64,000 nucleotides of DNA, taken from assembly GCF_028745735.1 (NCBI RefSeq), contig NZ_JAQZSM010000013.1, positions 1 to 64,000 of the forward strand. The letters run 5' to 3'. The notes under the pieces were generated by a model. That model did no database searches. It saw only the letters and a program-made list of their open reading frames with translations, and had not been told where the DNA came from. This document shows, one piece after another, positions 34,581 through 43,359 of this stretch. Each line of letters opens with the position of its first letter. Position 1 is the first letter of the stretch. A program made the position numbers and the translations under genes. The DNA is from Roseinatronobacter alkalisoli (GTDB lineage Bacteria; Pseudomonadota; Alphaproteobacteria; Rhodobacterales; Rhodobacteraceae).

Positions 34581-34591
34581 AAGGCAGGATT

Positions 34592-35416
34592 ATGCGCTAT
34601 CTGAGTTTTCGCAATAACGGCAAGGGCGGCTGGGGCCGCGTTGCAGGTGATACAATTGTCGACCTGACCGCCTATGCGCCCGACCTGAAAACCGCACTGG
34701 TGCAGGGTCTGCCAGCCGAAGATGCCACCGGGCCACGACTGAACCGCGCAGCGCTGCACCTGCTGCCAGTGATTCCCAATCCGGGCAAGATATTGTGCGT
34801 GGGCCACAATTATGAATCACACCGCGTGGAAACCGGGCGCGCGCGGACTGATCATCCCTCGATCTTTACGCGCTTCGCCGACACGCTTCTGGGTGCGGAT
34901 GATCCGATCATGCGGCCCGGTATCTCCGGCGATCTGGACTATGAGGCCGAACTTGCCGTGGTCATAGGCAGGCACGGGCGCAACATTCCAGAGGCAGAGG
35001 CCATGGCGTATGTTGCCGGATACGCCTGTTTCAACGATGCGTCGGTCCGCGATTGGCAATGGCACACGCGCCAGTTCACACCCGGCAAGAACTTTCCCGC
35101 CACGGCACCGTTCGGCCCTGAACTGGTGACCCCGGACGAAATTCCCGACCTGTCCGCTGTTGAGGTCCGCGCCACGCTGAACGGCACCGTGATGCAAAGC
35201 GCCACGCTTGATCATATGCTGTTCCCGATTCCCGCGATCATTGCCTATATTTCATGTTTCACACCGCTGGCACCCGGTGATGTTATTGCAACTGGCACGC
35301 CCGGGGGGGTGGGGGCCAAGCGTAACCCGCCGGTCTGGTTGAAGCCCGGCGATCAGATTGAAGTGGAAATCAGCGGCATTGGCCGGTTGGTCAGCCGCGT
35401 CATGCAGGAGGGCTGA
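34592..35416 (+). CDS. Fumarylacetoacetate hydrolase family protein
   Basis: A 274-residue FAH-family enzyme: KILCVGHNYESH (about 70-81), the metal motif LDYEAELAVVIG with two glutamates (about 114-125), FNDASVRDWQWH (about 149-160), and the C-terminal VIATGTPGGVGAKRNPPVWLKPGD. Members hydrolyse or isomerise ring-fission products and acylpyruvates; a divalent metal is bound by the E-x-E and D residues. It sits between the hydroxylase and extradiol dioxygenase, so it probably handles the meta-cleavage product. Only 11 bp separate it from the preceding gene. Confidence 0.86.
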   Translation: MRYLSFRNNGKGGWGRVAGDTIVDLTAYAPDLKTALVQGLPAEDATGPRLNRAALHLLPVIPNPGKILCVGHNYESHRVETGRARTDHPSIFTRFADTLLGADDPIMRPGISGDLDYEAELAVVIGRHGRNIPEAEAMAYVAGYACFNDASVRDWQWHTRQFTPGKNFPATAPFGPELVTPDEIPDLSAVEVRATLNGTVMQSATLDHMLFPIPAIIAYISCFTPLAPGDVIATGTPGGVGAKRNPPVWLKPGDQIEVEISGIGRLVSRVMQEG

Positions 35417-35419
35417 GCG

Positions 35420-36316
35420 ATGGCGACGCGTTTTCCTGTTCAGGCGTTGCGTTCGGTGGCGCTGATCGTGCCTGATCTGCCGCGTGCAGCCAAATTCTAC
35501 ACCGATATCTGGGGCTTGGTGCCGGTATCAGAGGATGCGGGCACACTGTACTTGCGCGGTATCGGAGATGACCCCTATGTACTGGCACTGACGCAAGGGC
35601 CGCAGGCGGGTATCAAACAGGTCACATGGCGCGCCGATCCGGCAACTGATCTTGAACATCTGCGCGCGTCGATGATTGCCGCCGGGGCACAGGCGGAACA
35701 GGGCATTGCCCCGCAAAAAGATCCGGGGGGCGGCATCGGGTTCAGTGTGCTGGACCATGCCGGACGGCGGATTGCCGTCGTTCAGGGGGATACGCGCCCT
35801 GTGCCGCTGGCCAATGATGACTGGCGCCCGGTCCGGCTGGCCCATGTGAACATCAACAGCGCATCCATTGACACGGATATCGCGTTTTACCGTGACGGAA
35901 TGGGCATGGTGCAGACTGACTTCAACGGCACAATGGCCTTCCTGCGCACCAATGATGACCATCATGCATTGGTGCTGGCAAAAGCTGAAATCAATACGCT
36001 TAACCACGTTTCGTTCCTGCATGATCATTATGACCACATGATGCGCGCCGGTGGCAAGATGTGTGATGCAGGCTTCGCCATTGGCTGGGGGCCGGGGCGT
36101 CATGGACCGGGCGACAACGTTTTCTTCTACTTTGTCGACCCGTTCGGAATCGTGATTGAACATACCGCCGAGGTGCTGCTGGTCGATGACAGCTATCCGG
36201 TCGGGGGCCCGAAGGACTGGATCTGGCCAGAAGGCCGGGTCGACAAATGGGGAATCTGTCCACCCAAGACTGCCGAATGCAAGGCCGCGCAACTGGCGAT
36301 CCCCTTTGTGCGCTGA
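35420..36316 (+). CDS. VOC-superfamily extradiol ring-cleavage dioxygenase
   Basis: A 298-residue two-domain VOC protein of the 2,3-dihydroxybiphenyl 1,2-dioxygenase type. The iron ligands in the second domain are H142 (LAHVNIN), H196 (LNHVSFL) and E247 (GIVIEHTAE), a complete 2-His-1-carboxylate set; the first domain lacks it. It would cleave a catechol next to one hydroxyl. A histidine run near 181-182 (DDHHALVL) is typical of these enzymes. The start lies 3 bp after the FAH stop. Substrate is unknown; the upstream hydroxylase presumably makes it. Confidence 0.86.
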   Translation: MATRFPVQALRSVALIVPDLPRAAKFYTDIWGLVPVSEDAGTLYLRGIGDDPYVLALTQGPQAGIKQVTWRADPATDLEHLRASMIAAGAQAEQGIAPQKDPGGGIGFSVLDHAGRRIAVVQGDTRPVPLANDDWRPVRLAHVNINSASIDTDIAFYRDGMGMVQTDFNGTMAFLRTNDDHHALVLAKAEINTLNHVSFLHDHYDHMMRAGGKMCDAGFAIGWGPGRHGPGDNVFFYFVDPFGIVIEHTAEVLLVDDSYPVGGPKDWIWPEGRVDKWGICPPKTAECKAAQLAIPFVR

Positions 36317-36375
36317 CGCGGAATTGGCAACACTCATCCACACTGTAACCCTTGCTGCTATGAACTGGAAACACG

Positions 36376-37821
36376 ATGAAAATTGATATGCTGATTGCCG
36401 GCAACCCCGCCGGGTCAAAGGACGGCCGGACCTTCGAACGGATTGACCCGGTCACAGGTGATGTCGCGACAACAGCCCCGGCCGCGACCGGAAATGACGT
36501 TGCGGACATTGTAAGCGCCGCGCAGAAAGCGTTCCTGACCTGGTCAAAATCCGGTCCCAATGAACGCAGGCGTCTGCTGAACAAGGCCGCAGACATCATG
36601 GCGTCCAAGGCCGACGAATTTACTGCACTTATGACCGCAGAAACCGGTGCCACGGGTCCGTGGGGGGCATTCAACACCATGTTCGCCGCCGGAATCCTGC
36701 GTGAAGCGGCATCGTCGACCACACATATCAAAGGCGAGATCATTCCGTCTGACAAGCCGGGGAACACGGCCATGGGCGTCCGCCAGCCGCTGGGGGTGTG
36801 CCTTGGTATTGCGCCGTGGAATGCGCCGGTCATTCTGGGGACACGCGCCATTGCGCAGGCGATTGCCTGTGGCAATACGGTCATTCTGAAGGCGTCGGAA
36901 ATGTGCCCCGGCACCCACGCGCTGATCGGCGATTGTTTCACCGAAGCAGGATTTCCCGCTGGCGTGGTCAATGTGATTACAAACGCCCCTGAAGATGCCC
37001 CCGCGCTGGTCGAGGCATTGATAAAGCATGACAGCATCAAGCATGTTAATTTTACCGGCTCAACAGCTGTTGGCCGCATCATCGGGCGCCTAGCCGGTGA
37101 GAACCTGAAGCCGGTTCTGCTGGAACTGGGTGGCAAGGCGCCGCTGATAGTGCTGGATGATGCCGATCTGGATGGCGCGGTGAATGCGGCGGTGTTCGGC
37201 TCATTCATGAATCAGGGTCAAATCTGCATGTCAACGGAACGGATCATCGTTGACGAAAAGATCGCCGATGCATTTGTCGGGAAACTTGCCGCGCGCGCGA
37301 ACGCGCTGGTTGCGGGCAATCCGCGCGAAAAAGTGCATCTGGGTGCGCTGGTGTCAGAGGATGCAGCCGAAAAGATCGACGCATTGATCGCGGATGCAGT
37401 GGCAAAGGGGGCGAAACTGGTGGCCGGGGGCGAACGGCAAGGTGCGATTGTACCGGCTGGCGTGTTGGACCATGTGACCCCCCAGATGCGTATCTACCGC
37501 GAGGAAAGCTTCGGCCCGGTAAAATCCATCATCCGCGTGAGTGGTGATGACGAGGCGGTGCGCGTGGCCAATGACACCGAATACGGCCTGTCCGCAGCGG
37601 TCCATGGGTCTGACATCAGGCGCGCGCAAGTGGTGGCCGGACGTATCGAAAGCGGAATTTGCCATATCAACGGTCCCACAGTCGCGGATGAGGCACAGAT
37701 GCCGTTTGGTGGCGTCAAGGCTTCCGGGCATGGCCGCTTCGGCGGGGTGATGGGCATGAATGAATTTACCAGTATGCGCTGGATCACCATCGAAGACCCC
37801 CATCAGCACTATCCTTTCTGA
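36376..37821 (+). CDS. Aldehyde dehydrogenase family protein (salicylaldehyde/vanillin DH-like)
   Basis: A 481-residue NAD(P)-dependent aldehyde dehydrogenase. Cofactor motifs include GIAPWNAPVILG (about 141-152), NFTGSTAVGRIIG (about 220-232), the general-base glutamate in LLELGGKAPLIVLDDADL (about 251-268) and the nucleophile cysteine in MNQGQICMSTERI (about 279-291). It resembles aromatic aldehyde dehydrogenases. It begins 59 bp after the dioxygenase and ends the operon. It may oxidise the aldehyde made by the ThDP enzyme, or a later semialdehyde. Confidence 0.86.
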   Translation: MKIDMLIAGNPAGSKDGRTFERIDPVTGDVATTAPAATGNDVADIVSAAQKAFLTWSKSGPNERRRLLNKAADIMASKADEFTALMTAETGATGPWGAFNTMFAAGILREAASSTTHIKGEIIPSDKPGNTAMGVRQPLGVCLGIAPWNAPVILGTRAIAQAIACGNTVILKASEMCPGTHALIGDCFTEAGFPAGVVNVITNAPEDAPALVEALIKHDSIKHVNFTGSTAVGRIIGRLAGENLKPVLLELGGKAPLIVLDDADLDGAVNAAVFGSFMNQGQICMSTERIIVDEKIADAFVGKLAARANALVAGNPREKVHLGALVSEDAAEKIDALIADAVAKGAKLVAGGERQGAIVPAGVLDHVTPQMRIYREESFGPVKSIIRVSGDDEAVRVANDTEYGLSAAVHGSDIRRAQVVAGRIESGICHINGPTVADEAQMPFGGVKASGHGRFGGVMGMNEFTSMRWITIEDPHQHYPF

Positions 37822-38351
37822 TGGGGCCTTTCTGATCGGGACATGTGGTCTGCCCATGCGGTTGGTCTGCGCCCGCGCAAGGCAATGCCTGAACTGGTGT
37901 TTGCCAACCGATCTGTGGGTGCCACGTCCAGCCATGACGCAGACGCGCCACCCCGGGAAATGATGCTGTAGCGGCGCGGACGTGCGCTGCTATGGGGGGA
38001 AGGGCAGGGGGGGGCCTAACCGGCTATTTCATGCCCGCCGCATGGAACGCAGATGATCCTTGGCGGCCCTGTTGAACGGGGAATCATGGCGGGTGCGGAC
38101 CGGGTTTCCCCGGTTCAGCAATAATCCCCCACTTATTCCGGTGCGCCCCACCGCAAGGTCCGGGGTGGCGTTGCTGCGCGCGCGCTGGTCAAAACGATCA
38201 GCTCAGTTCGCGTTAGTCATCGATTTCTGCGTTTTCATGCAGGTTAACCCAGATCAGCAAGCGGATCGATCGTTGGTGTCATGCTGATGGCAGTTCGGTG
38301 CTACGGCCAGACAGTTTCTGTCCAGGCGACACCTTTGGAAGGAAGAAGACA
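37822..38351. other. Non-coding stretch with no convincing gene
   Basis: About 530 bp between the aldehyde dehydrogenase and the OmpA-like gene. Short open frames exist but none has a ribosome site or a recognisable product. Two short GC-rich hairpins are visible near 38097-38116 (ACCGGG/CCCGGT) and 38145-38170. No tRNA, transposase or repeat pattern was recognised. It probably holds the operon terminator and the promoter of the lipoprotein gene. Confidence 0.6.
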
Positions 38352-38993
38352 ATGGGTTACCATGTAAAGCCAATTGCGACAGCTATTCTGACCATTTCGA
38401 TCCTTGCGGGATGCACAAATCAGGACGGGTCTGCCAATCAGCCCGTTTCGGGGGCGGTCATTGGCGGGCTGACAGGTGCCGCAGCAGGGCAGATCATCGG
38501 GGGCGACACGCGTGCTACCGTGATTGGCGGGGTGGTCGGGGCCGCTGTTGGCGGGGCCATCGGGGCGCGTATGGCCGCACAGGAACGAGAGTTGCGCCAG
38601 TCACTTGCCGGTACAGGCGCGGCAATCACCAATACCGGCAGCGACCTGCGGGTCATCCTGCCGGAATCCGTAACCTTTCGCACCGGGTCATCCGTGGTCG
38701 ATACCGGGTTTCGCCCGGCGCTACGGGTGGTCGCTGACAGTCTGCGCCGCCATCCCAATTCCGGCGTCCGGGTTGTCGGTCATACCGACAATGTCGGGTC
38801 CGCAGCGCTTAACAACCAGCTAAGCCAGGATCGCGCAATGGCAGTTGCGCGTGTGTTGATACAGAACGGCGTCAGCAGTAACAGGATCGTGGTTGCCGGA
38901 CGTGGTTTTTATGAACCTGTCGCATCAAATGCCAGCGTGTCCGGGCGCGCTGAAAACCGCCGGGTTGAAATTGTGATTACCCCAAGAAACTGA
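38352..38993 (+). CDS. OmpA-family outer-membrane lipoprotein (YiaD-like)
   Basis: A 213-residue lipoprotein: signal peptide with lipobox LAGC (acylated C21), then glycine-zipper helices (residues about 35-78, repeats of GG-x3-GA such as GGVVGAAVGGAIGARMA), and a C-terminal OmpA peptidoglycan-binding domain (about 100-210) with VRVVGHTDNVGS and LSQDRAMAVARVLIQNGV. It tethers the outer membrane to the cell wall. The ATG at 38352 follows GGAAGGAAGAAGAC. The lipid attachment residue at +2 is T, favouring outer-membrane sorting. It is unlinked to the neighbouring catabolic genes. Confidence 0.9.
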   Translation: MGYHVKPIATAILTISILAGCTNQDGSANQPVSGAVIGGLTGAAAGQIIGGDTRATVIGGVVGAAVGGAIGARMAAQERELRQSLAGTGAAITNTGSDLRVILPESVTFRTGSSVVDTGFRPALRVVADSLRRHPNSGVRVVGHTDNVGSAALNNQLSQDRAMAVARVLIQNGVSSNRIVVAGRGFYEPVASNASVSGRAENRRVEIVITPRN

Positions 38994-39004
38994 CAGGTCG
39001 AAGG

Positions 39005-39031
39005 GCGGGCCGGGATAAAACCCGTGCCCGC
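39005..39031 (+). terminator. Stem-loop after the OmpA-like lipoprotein gene
   Basis: GGCGGGCCGGG pairs with CCCGTGCCCGC around loop ATAAAA (about 39005-39031, one or two mismatches), 12 bp after the stop codon, and is followed by TTCGTTC. It looks like an imperfect rho-independent terminator. Confidence 0.5.
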
Positions 39032-39235
39032 TTCGTTCATTCCGGCCAGAGTGCGCTTGAAAATAATCCCCCGCATGCAAACCTGTATCAGTTACCATGC
39101 CGGGCAAATGATGCATCGTCAGGCTGCCCGGAATGATGTTGAATGTGACTGCAAGCATGACGCAGCCAAGCACGCGCTGGTCTGATCAACGCGCAAGAGT
39201 GACCATGTTCTGCCAGCGGTTTACCCATGGGAATG

Positions 39236-39967
39236 TCATCGCAACAGCGGACCGTCCTGATCCAGGTAGTCGGTGTCGAATGCTGCAAGCGTTACCAGAC
39301 CGCCAAAATCGTCGAAACTGACCCGGCCTTTCTGGAACGTTACCAGCCCTTCCTCGCGCAGATGGCGCAGTACACGGTTTACATGCACCGCGCTTAGCCC
39401 CAGCGCGTCGGCCAGATGATATTGCGTCAGCGGGCAATCGAAGCCGGTTTTGTCGCCGATCCCCACCAGTTGCAGCCTTGCCCCCAGTTCCAGCAGGAAA
39501 TGCGCCATTCGCTCCTCTGCAGACCGGCGGCCCAGATTGACCAGATGTTCCACCACCATCGCCTCATCGCGTGACGCTGCCCACAAGACAGCGGTGGCAA
39601 GGCGTGGGGCATTGGCAAAACCATCAAGAATATCAGCGGCGCGCACCTCGGATGCCTCTATCCGGGTTACAGCTTCAGCGCTGTGATCGGTGGTGCGGAA
39701 CAGCACACTGCGCAGACCCAGGAAATCCCCCGGAACCTGGAAATCCACGATCTGCCGCTCGCCGTCAGGCAGCATCTTGTAGGAGCAAGCCCAGCCTTCG
39801 GCCAGGATAAAGGCCGACTGGTTTTTCTGCCCTTCATGGATCAGTTGATGCCCGGACAGAAAGCTGCGCCTGCGCCGATGGAAACGTTCCAGCGTGTCAA
39901 GATCGGCTTCCGACAAGGCGACAAAGGCAGCCAGCTTTCGCGTCAGGGGGCTTTGCAGGATAAACAT
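39236..39967 (-). CDS. Crp/Fnr-family transcriptional regulator
   Basis: A 243-residue regulator with an N-terminal cyclic-nucleotide-binding-type domain (about 15-140; GHQLIHEGQKNQSAFILAEG, VDFQVPGDFLGLRSV) and a C-terminal HTH_Crp domain (about 155-225; LTQYHLADALGLSAVHVNRVL). It lacks the N-terminal cysteine cluster of FNR, so it is not a typical Fe-S oxygen sensor. Proteins like this are common in Rhodobacterales, often of unknown signal. It is convergent with the lipoprotein gene and divergent from the next small gene. Confidence 0.88.
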   Translation of the reverse strand: MFILQSPLTRKLAAFVALSEADLDTLERFHRRRRSFLSGHQLIHEGQKNQSAFILAEGWACSYKMLPDGERQIVDFQVPGDFLGLRSVLFRTTDHSAEAVTRIEASEVRAADILDGFANAPRLATAVLWAASRDEAMVVEHLVNLGRRSAEERMAHFLLELGARLQLVGIGDKTGFDCPLTQYHLADALGLSAVHVNRVLRHLREEGLVTFQKGRVSFDDFGGLVTLAAFDTDYLDQDGPLLR

Positions 39968-40126
39968 GTCGGCTTCCAGCTGGGAAAGGTGGTCTGAGGC
40001 TTACAGTTCGAATAGCCGCAAAACTTGTGCCTCATGCTGCTTTGTATCAGTCCAGTATAACAGACTGGGTCTATTGTTGCGACACGTTCCGACTTGTCCC
40101 TCCTGAAACAGAAAGCGAAACCGCCC

Positions 40127-40360
40127 ATGCCCGTCCCAAACGAGATTGCCGGAATCGCCGCCCTGTCAATATGCGAGTCGCTGCTTTTGGCGTTGAACGA
40201 CAGAAATGTCCTGCCGGAAAAAGAGATCGTCGGGATATTGCATGACGCCGCTGCCGCACATGAATTTTCCCCGGATGCAGAGCATGCGGAAATCCATGCC
40301 GCCGTGGCAGCTTTGATCAACGGAATACTGGCCGGCGGGAATTCCGTGCGGCGCCGTTAA
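40127..40360 (+). CDS. Conserved small hypothetical protein
   Basis: A 77-residue helical protein starting MPVPNEIAGIAALSICESLL and ending in a basic RRR tail. Similar small proteins are common next to envelope or stress genes in this order of bacteria, but I cannot name the function. The frame extends 11 codons upstream to a TTG at 40094, but that region has no ribosome site, so the ATG at 40127 is preferred. It ends 28 bp before a strong shared terminator. It may be co-regulated with the divergent Crp/Fnr gene. Confidence 0.65.
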   Translation: MPVPNEIAGIAALSICESLLLALNDRNVLPEKEIVGILHDAAAAHEFSPDAEHAEIHAAVAALINGILAGGNSVRRR

Positions 40361-40388
40361 AATTATTCTTGCTGTCACTGATATACAT

Positions 40389-40423
40389 AACCCCACCGCA
40401 AGAAGGATATTGCGGTGGGGTTT
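40389..40423. terminator. Strong bidirectional rho-independent terminator
   Basis: AACCCCACCGCAA (40389-40401), loop GAAGGATA, TTGCGGTGGGGTTTT (40410-40424) forms a perfect 13-bp stem flanked by AA/TTTT runs. It lies between two convergent small genes (ending 40360 and 40437) and can terminate both. Confidence 0.85.
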
Positions 40424-40436
40424 TCAGCAGACGATA

Positions 40437-40598
40437 TCAACCCTTGCGCAGGGTATCTTTTGCCTTGCCGATCTGCTTTTGAAACTTGCTGTCTGCGGCG
40501 CTGTGCTTGCCTTCGGCTTCGCGCGACTTGTAGTCACTGGGGATTTTCCCCCCTTTCGATCCGCTTGTCGTTGACTTCTTCTTCGCGTTTTTGTCCAT
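40437..40598 (-). CDS. Small basic lysine-rich protein
   Basis: A 53-residue, highly charged and probably disordered protein (starts MDKNAKKKSTTSGSKGGKIP, ends in a QKQIGKAKDTLRKG helix). No known family is recognised, though small proteins of this style are often stress-related. The ATG at 40598 has AAGGA nine bases upstream; two earlier methionines lack a site. A strong terminator directly follows the stop codon, which supports a real gene. Confidence 0.55.
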   Translation of the reverse strand: MDKNAKKKSTTSGSKGGKIPSDYKSREAEGKHSAADSKFQKQIGKAKDTLRKG

Positions 40599-40693
40599 GT
40601 TCTTTGGTCCTTGCATGGGGTGTTGGGGATGGACTGGTCGTACCACGGCCTGAAAGAACGTGGGGCAATTTCAAAGAAGCGATCCCTGATACA

Positions 40694-41119
40694 TCAATCA
40701 CCGGTTCCGGCAGACCCGAAGATGAACGTCTGCAACAGAAACACGATCACCATCATCAGCACAGCAATGATCGCGCCAATTCCCGGCACCTTTGCCCCGG
40801 CGGGCAGCACATTGCCCGCGCCGGTTTTCTGCGCGGTGGACGATGGCAGTAAAGCGACAAGCCGGGGAATGGTTGCACGCGGATCGCGGTCAACTGCGGG
40901 AACATCGTGAAAGCGGGCCAGAAGCACCCCAAGACGGGTTTGCGCAACAGCGCTGGACATGGCGGACAGTTCCGCAGCTTCGTCCCAGGGGTCGCGGCCA
41001 AGGCGCGCCAGAGCGGACAGGACGCTGACAGTGTTTCCCGCCCGGTCCTGACCCAGCTCGGCATAAAGGAAGCCATCGAACGGGGTTCCCCCCTGACTGA
41101 AATAATCCATTCTGGACAT
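40694..41119 (-). CDS. Hypothetical protein with C-terminal membrane anchor
   Basis: A 141-residue protein of unknown family. The first 100 residues are soluble (MSRMDYFSQGGTPFDGFLY, ALARLGRDPWDEAAELSAMS). A single hydrophobic helix follows at about 114-134 (IGAIIAVLMMVIVFLLQTFI), ending in a short tail, so it is a tail-anchored protein. The start at 41119 has AAAGGGCG upstream; a second methionine is three codons later. The same frame is open to 41227, without a good ribosome site. Confidence 0.65.
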   Translation of the reverse strand: MSRMDYFSQGGTPFDGFLYAELGQDRAGNTVSVLSALARLGRDPWDEAAELSAMSSAVAQTRLGVLLARFHDVPAVDRDPRATIPRLVALLPSSTAQKTGAGNVLPAGAKVPGIGAIIAVLMMVIVFLLQTFIFGSAGTGD

Positions 41120-41438
41120 GCGATGCGCCCTTTCTGTGAAATCCGGGGCTGTGTGACGCGGCAATCCGCCAACCTGACCGCCTGATTGAAGGGGGTCACT
41201 CCGGCCTCCTCCCGCCATGATAGACAAAAACGTGCCCGCTGCGGCTGATGCAGATCAGTGCGCCGCATGATTGCGGCATTATCTGGCTATAACCGCGCCG
41301 CCGCTAACGTCGATCAGTTTCGACAATGACTGCCTGTTGTAGGGTTTTATACAGGCTGCAGGTCGGGCGCCGCCAAACGCATCGACATACGCCCCGACCC
41401 ATGGCCAGAACCAGCGTTATCGCACAAGGATACCAGAC
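41120..41438. other. Intergenic region between divergent small genes
   Basis: About 320 bp with divergent promoters for the tail-anchored protein and the Thivi_2564-like gene. No open frame with a ribosome site is present. GCCTGT (about 41332) and ACAGGC (about 41350) form a 6-bp inverted repeat around TGTAGGGTTTTAT, a possible operator. Nothing else was recognised. Confidence 0.5.
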
Positions 41439-41630
41439 ATGCCACTTATGAATCTGATCATCACCCTTATTGTTGTCGGCGTTCTGCTGTGGCTGGTGAA
41501 CACTTACATCCCGATGGATCGCAAGATCAAATCCATCCTGAACGCTGTCATCGTGATCGCAGTCATCCTGTGGCTGCTCAGTGCCTTTGGTATTCTGGGC
41601 AACATGGCCGGTATTCGGGTGGGTGGCTGA
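41439..41630 (+). CDS. Thivi_2564-family small membrane protein
   Basis: A 63-residue protein with two transmembrane helices (about 3-21 and 34-56) joined by the loop NTYIPMDRKIKS. This matches the small Thivi_2564-type membrane proteins: two helices with a conserved PMD-K--I-N-V turn. Function is unknown; many members are near stress genes. AAGGATACC precedes the ATG by five bases. No signal peptide cleavage is expected. Confidence 0.85.
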   Translation: MPLMNLIITLIVVGVLLWLVNTYIPMDRKIKSILNAVIVIAVILWLLSAFGILGNMAGIRVGG

Positions 41631-41715
41631 GGCAGCAGGTCTTGTCCTGCGGACAGTTGTGCTGACTGGGTCGATCACTTTGCCGCACCCCTGATCCCGA
41701 AAGGTGGGAAAACCC

Positions 41716-42150
41716 ATGTCAAACGCCCCCATCGATGACCATACTGCAACCCTCATACGCAATGCACCGCTGTCGGGTCTGGAACACGTGTTTGCCTGCA
41801 ACAAGCGGGCAGGGCGCAGTGTCGTGGATTTTTTCGTTGTGAAGATGCTGGCTGATCTTATGGTCCGGCTGGTAATGACAGCGGAGCGGATCACAAACGC
41901 TGAGATACAGCAACTTCGTGCCCGCGCAAACCGCGTGGCCTGTGCAAACCAAAGTGACACGCGCAATGGCAGCGAGGCGCAATGGCGTCGCGACAGGGCG
42001 GATGTCGGCGCTGTCCAGCGCGCCGAAAACGAGGGGATGCCCCCACGCCAAACCCCATCGCGCGACGCAGAACCGGTTGGTCCGCCGCCTGTTGAAAATG
42101 CAGTGCCCCCTTTGGGCGCGCTTGGCCCGAAATCTTCCGATGTGGCCTGA
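41716..42150 (+). CDS. Hypothetical protein
   Basis: A 144-residue protein of unknown family. The first 75 residues contain an amphipathic helix region (VVDFFVVKMLADLMVRLVMT, AERITNAEIQQLRARA); the rest is polar and proline-rich and looks disordered. AAGGTGGG lies eight bases before the ATG at 41716, which is why this start was chosen over 41704. No similarity is recognised. It lies between the Thivi_2564-like gene and the transglutaminase cluster on the same strand. A false frame cannot be excluded. Confidence 0.5.
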   Translation: MSNAPIDDHTATLIRNAPLSGLEHVFACNKRAGRSVVDFFVVKMLADLMVRLVMTAERITNAEIQQLRARANRVACANQSDTRNGSEAQWRRDRADVGAVQRAENEGMPPRQTPSRDAEPVGPPPVENAVPPLGALGPKSSDVA

Positions 42151-42199
42151 TATTATGCCACAATTGTTTCACTCACGCGGGAACTCCCGGGGGGGCATC

Positions 42200-43048
42200 A
42201 TGCTGATAAGCCTTGGATGCCGGATGAGTTTCCGGTTCCCGCAACCCACACCCCTGATTGCGATGCTGAATGTCCATTATACCCGTTTCAACGACATGAT
42301 ACAGCAGGATGACCTTGTTGCGGATCCCAGCATTCCGCTTGCGGGATACCGGGATGGCTTTGGCAACTGGTGTACGCGCATGCTCGCCCCGGCGGGGGAT
42401 TTCACCCTGTCGGCGAACGGCGTCTTTCACGATTCCGGCCTGCCCGATCCTGTTGCCCCGTCCGCACGTCAGCATGCGGTACAGGACCTGCCCTTTGACA
42501 CGCTCGTCTATCTGCTGGGAAGTCGTTATTGCGACACGGATCTGCTGTCAGAGCAGGCTTGGCAGGTGTTTGGTCAGGGTAATGCCGGATGGGCGCGCGT
42601 GCAGGCAATCTGTGACTTCGTTCAGGCGAAAGTCAGCTTCGGTTATCAGCACGCACGGAGCACGCGGACAGCATCCCAAACGCTGGCGGAAGGTGTTGGC
42701 GTGTGCCGCGACTTCGCGCATCTGGCAATCACGCTGTGCCGTTGCATGAACATCCCTGCGCGCTACTGCACCGGGTATCTGAGCGATATAGGCGAACCGC
42801 TTCCGCATCCGGCAGGCGATTTTGCCGCCTGGATGGAGGTGTATCTGGACGGCGAGTGGCACATGTTTGACCCGCGCAACAATGCCCGCCGCTTCGCACG
42901 GTTTCTTGTCGCGCGGGGCCGCGATGCCGCTGATGTGCCCCTGACACAGACCTTCGGGCCAGCCACCATGACAGGCTTTGTGGTCTGGACGGAAGAAGCA
43001 CGGCAAGAAGAAAAGCGCCTGCTGACAGGACAGGAAGCCGTCCCATGA
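42200..43048 (+). CDS. Transglutaminase-like protein lacking the catalytic histidine
   Basis: A 282-residue protein with a bacterial N-terminal region (FRFPQPTPLIAMLNVHYTRF) and a transglutaminase-like cysteine domain. C169 lies in GVGVCRDFAHLAITLCR, the papain-like nucleophile motif. Where the active histidine normally stands (D-F-H-A-W) it reads GDFAAWMEVYLDGEWHMFDPRNN, with alanine at 209. The aspartate motif (FDPRNN) is intact. The chosen ATG at 42200 follows GGGGGG; the frame is open far upstream over another gene. The next gene overlaps its stop codon by four bases. Confidence 0.82.
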   Translation: MLISLGCRMSFRFPQPTPLIAMLNVHYTRFNDMIQQDDLVADPSIPLAGYRDGFGNWCTRMLAPAGDFTLSANGVFHDSGLPDPVAPSARQHAVQDLPFDTLVYLLGSRYCDTDLLSEQAWQVFGQGNAGWARVQAICDFVQAKVSFGYQHARSTRTASQTLAEGVGVCRDFAHLAITLCRCMNIPARYCTGYLSDIGEPLPHPAGDFAAWMEVYLDGEWHMFDPRNNARRFARFLVARGRDAADVPLTQTFGPATMTGFVVWTEEARQEEKRLLTGQEAVP

Positions 43049-43359
43049 CCGACAACCCCGTGGATCTGGACGCCCGTCGCAGCCCTGATGCGCAGATTGC
43101 CGTTTCTTTCCGGCGTCACGACTGCGGGTATTGCGGTCCTGACCGTCTGGCCAGGCAGCCTGAACGCGATGCGGCCTTTCACAGGCAAATGCTGGCGGGA
43201 CCGGCAGATAGCTGGACTGATGTTTCCCAGAAAGCCATTTTCCTGATCGAGCGCTACGCATCGACGCCAGACGCGCAGGATAGTCAGGTGCAAATTCTTA
43301 TCCGGCGTGTGCTTTTTGATATGGCACGCCTGAACAGATGCGGGGAGTACAAGCTATGA
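43045..43359 (+). CDS. Small hypothetical protein with a CxxC motif
   Basis: A 104-residue soluble protein; FRRHDCGYCGPDRLARQPER contains a CxxC that may bind a metal or be redox-active. The rest is helical (QILIRRVLFDMARLNRCGEY). It overlaps the transglutaminase-like gene by four bases and the following zinc-ribbon gene by four bases, so it is translationally coupled in a real operon. No family is recognised. Confidence 0.65.
   Translation: MTDNPVDLDARRSPDAQIAVSFRRHDCGYCGPDRLARQPERDAAFHRQMLAGPADSWTDVSQKAIFLIERYASTPDAQDSQVQILIRRVLFDMARLNRCGEYKL

Noticed and set aside
38060-38287. A 75-codon frame in the stretch before the OmpA-like lipoprotein
   Set aside because: No ribosome site, no recognisable family, composition like non-coding DNA.
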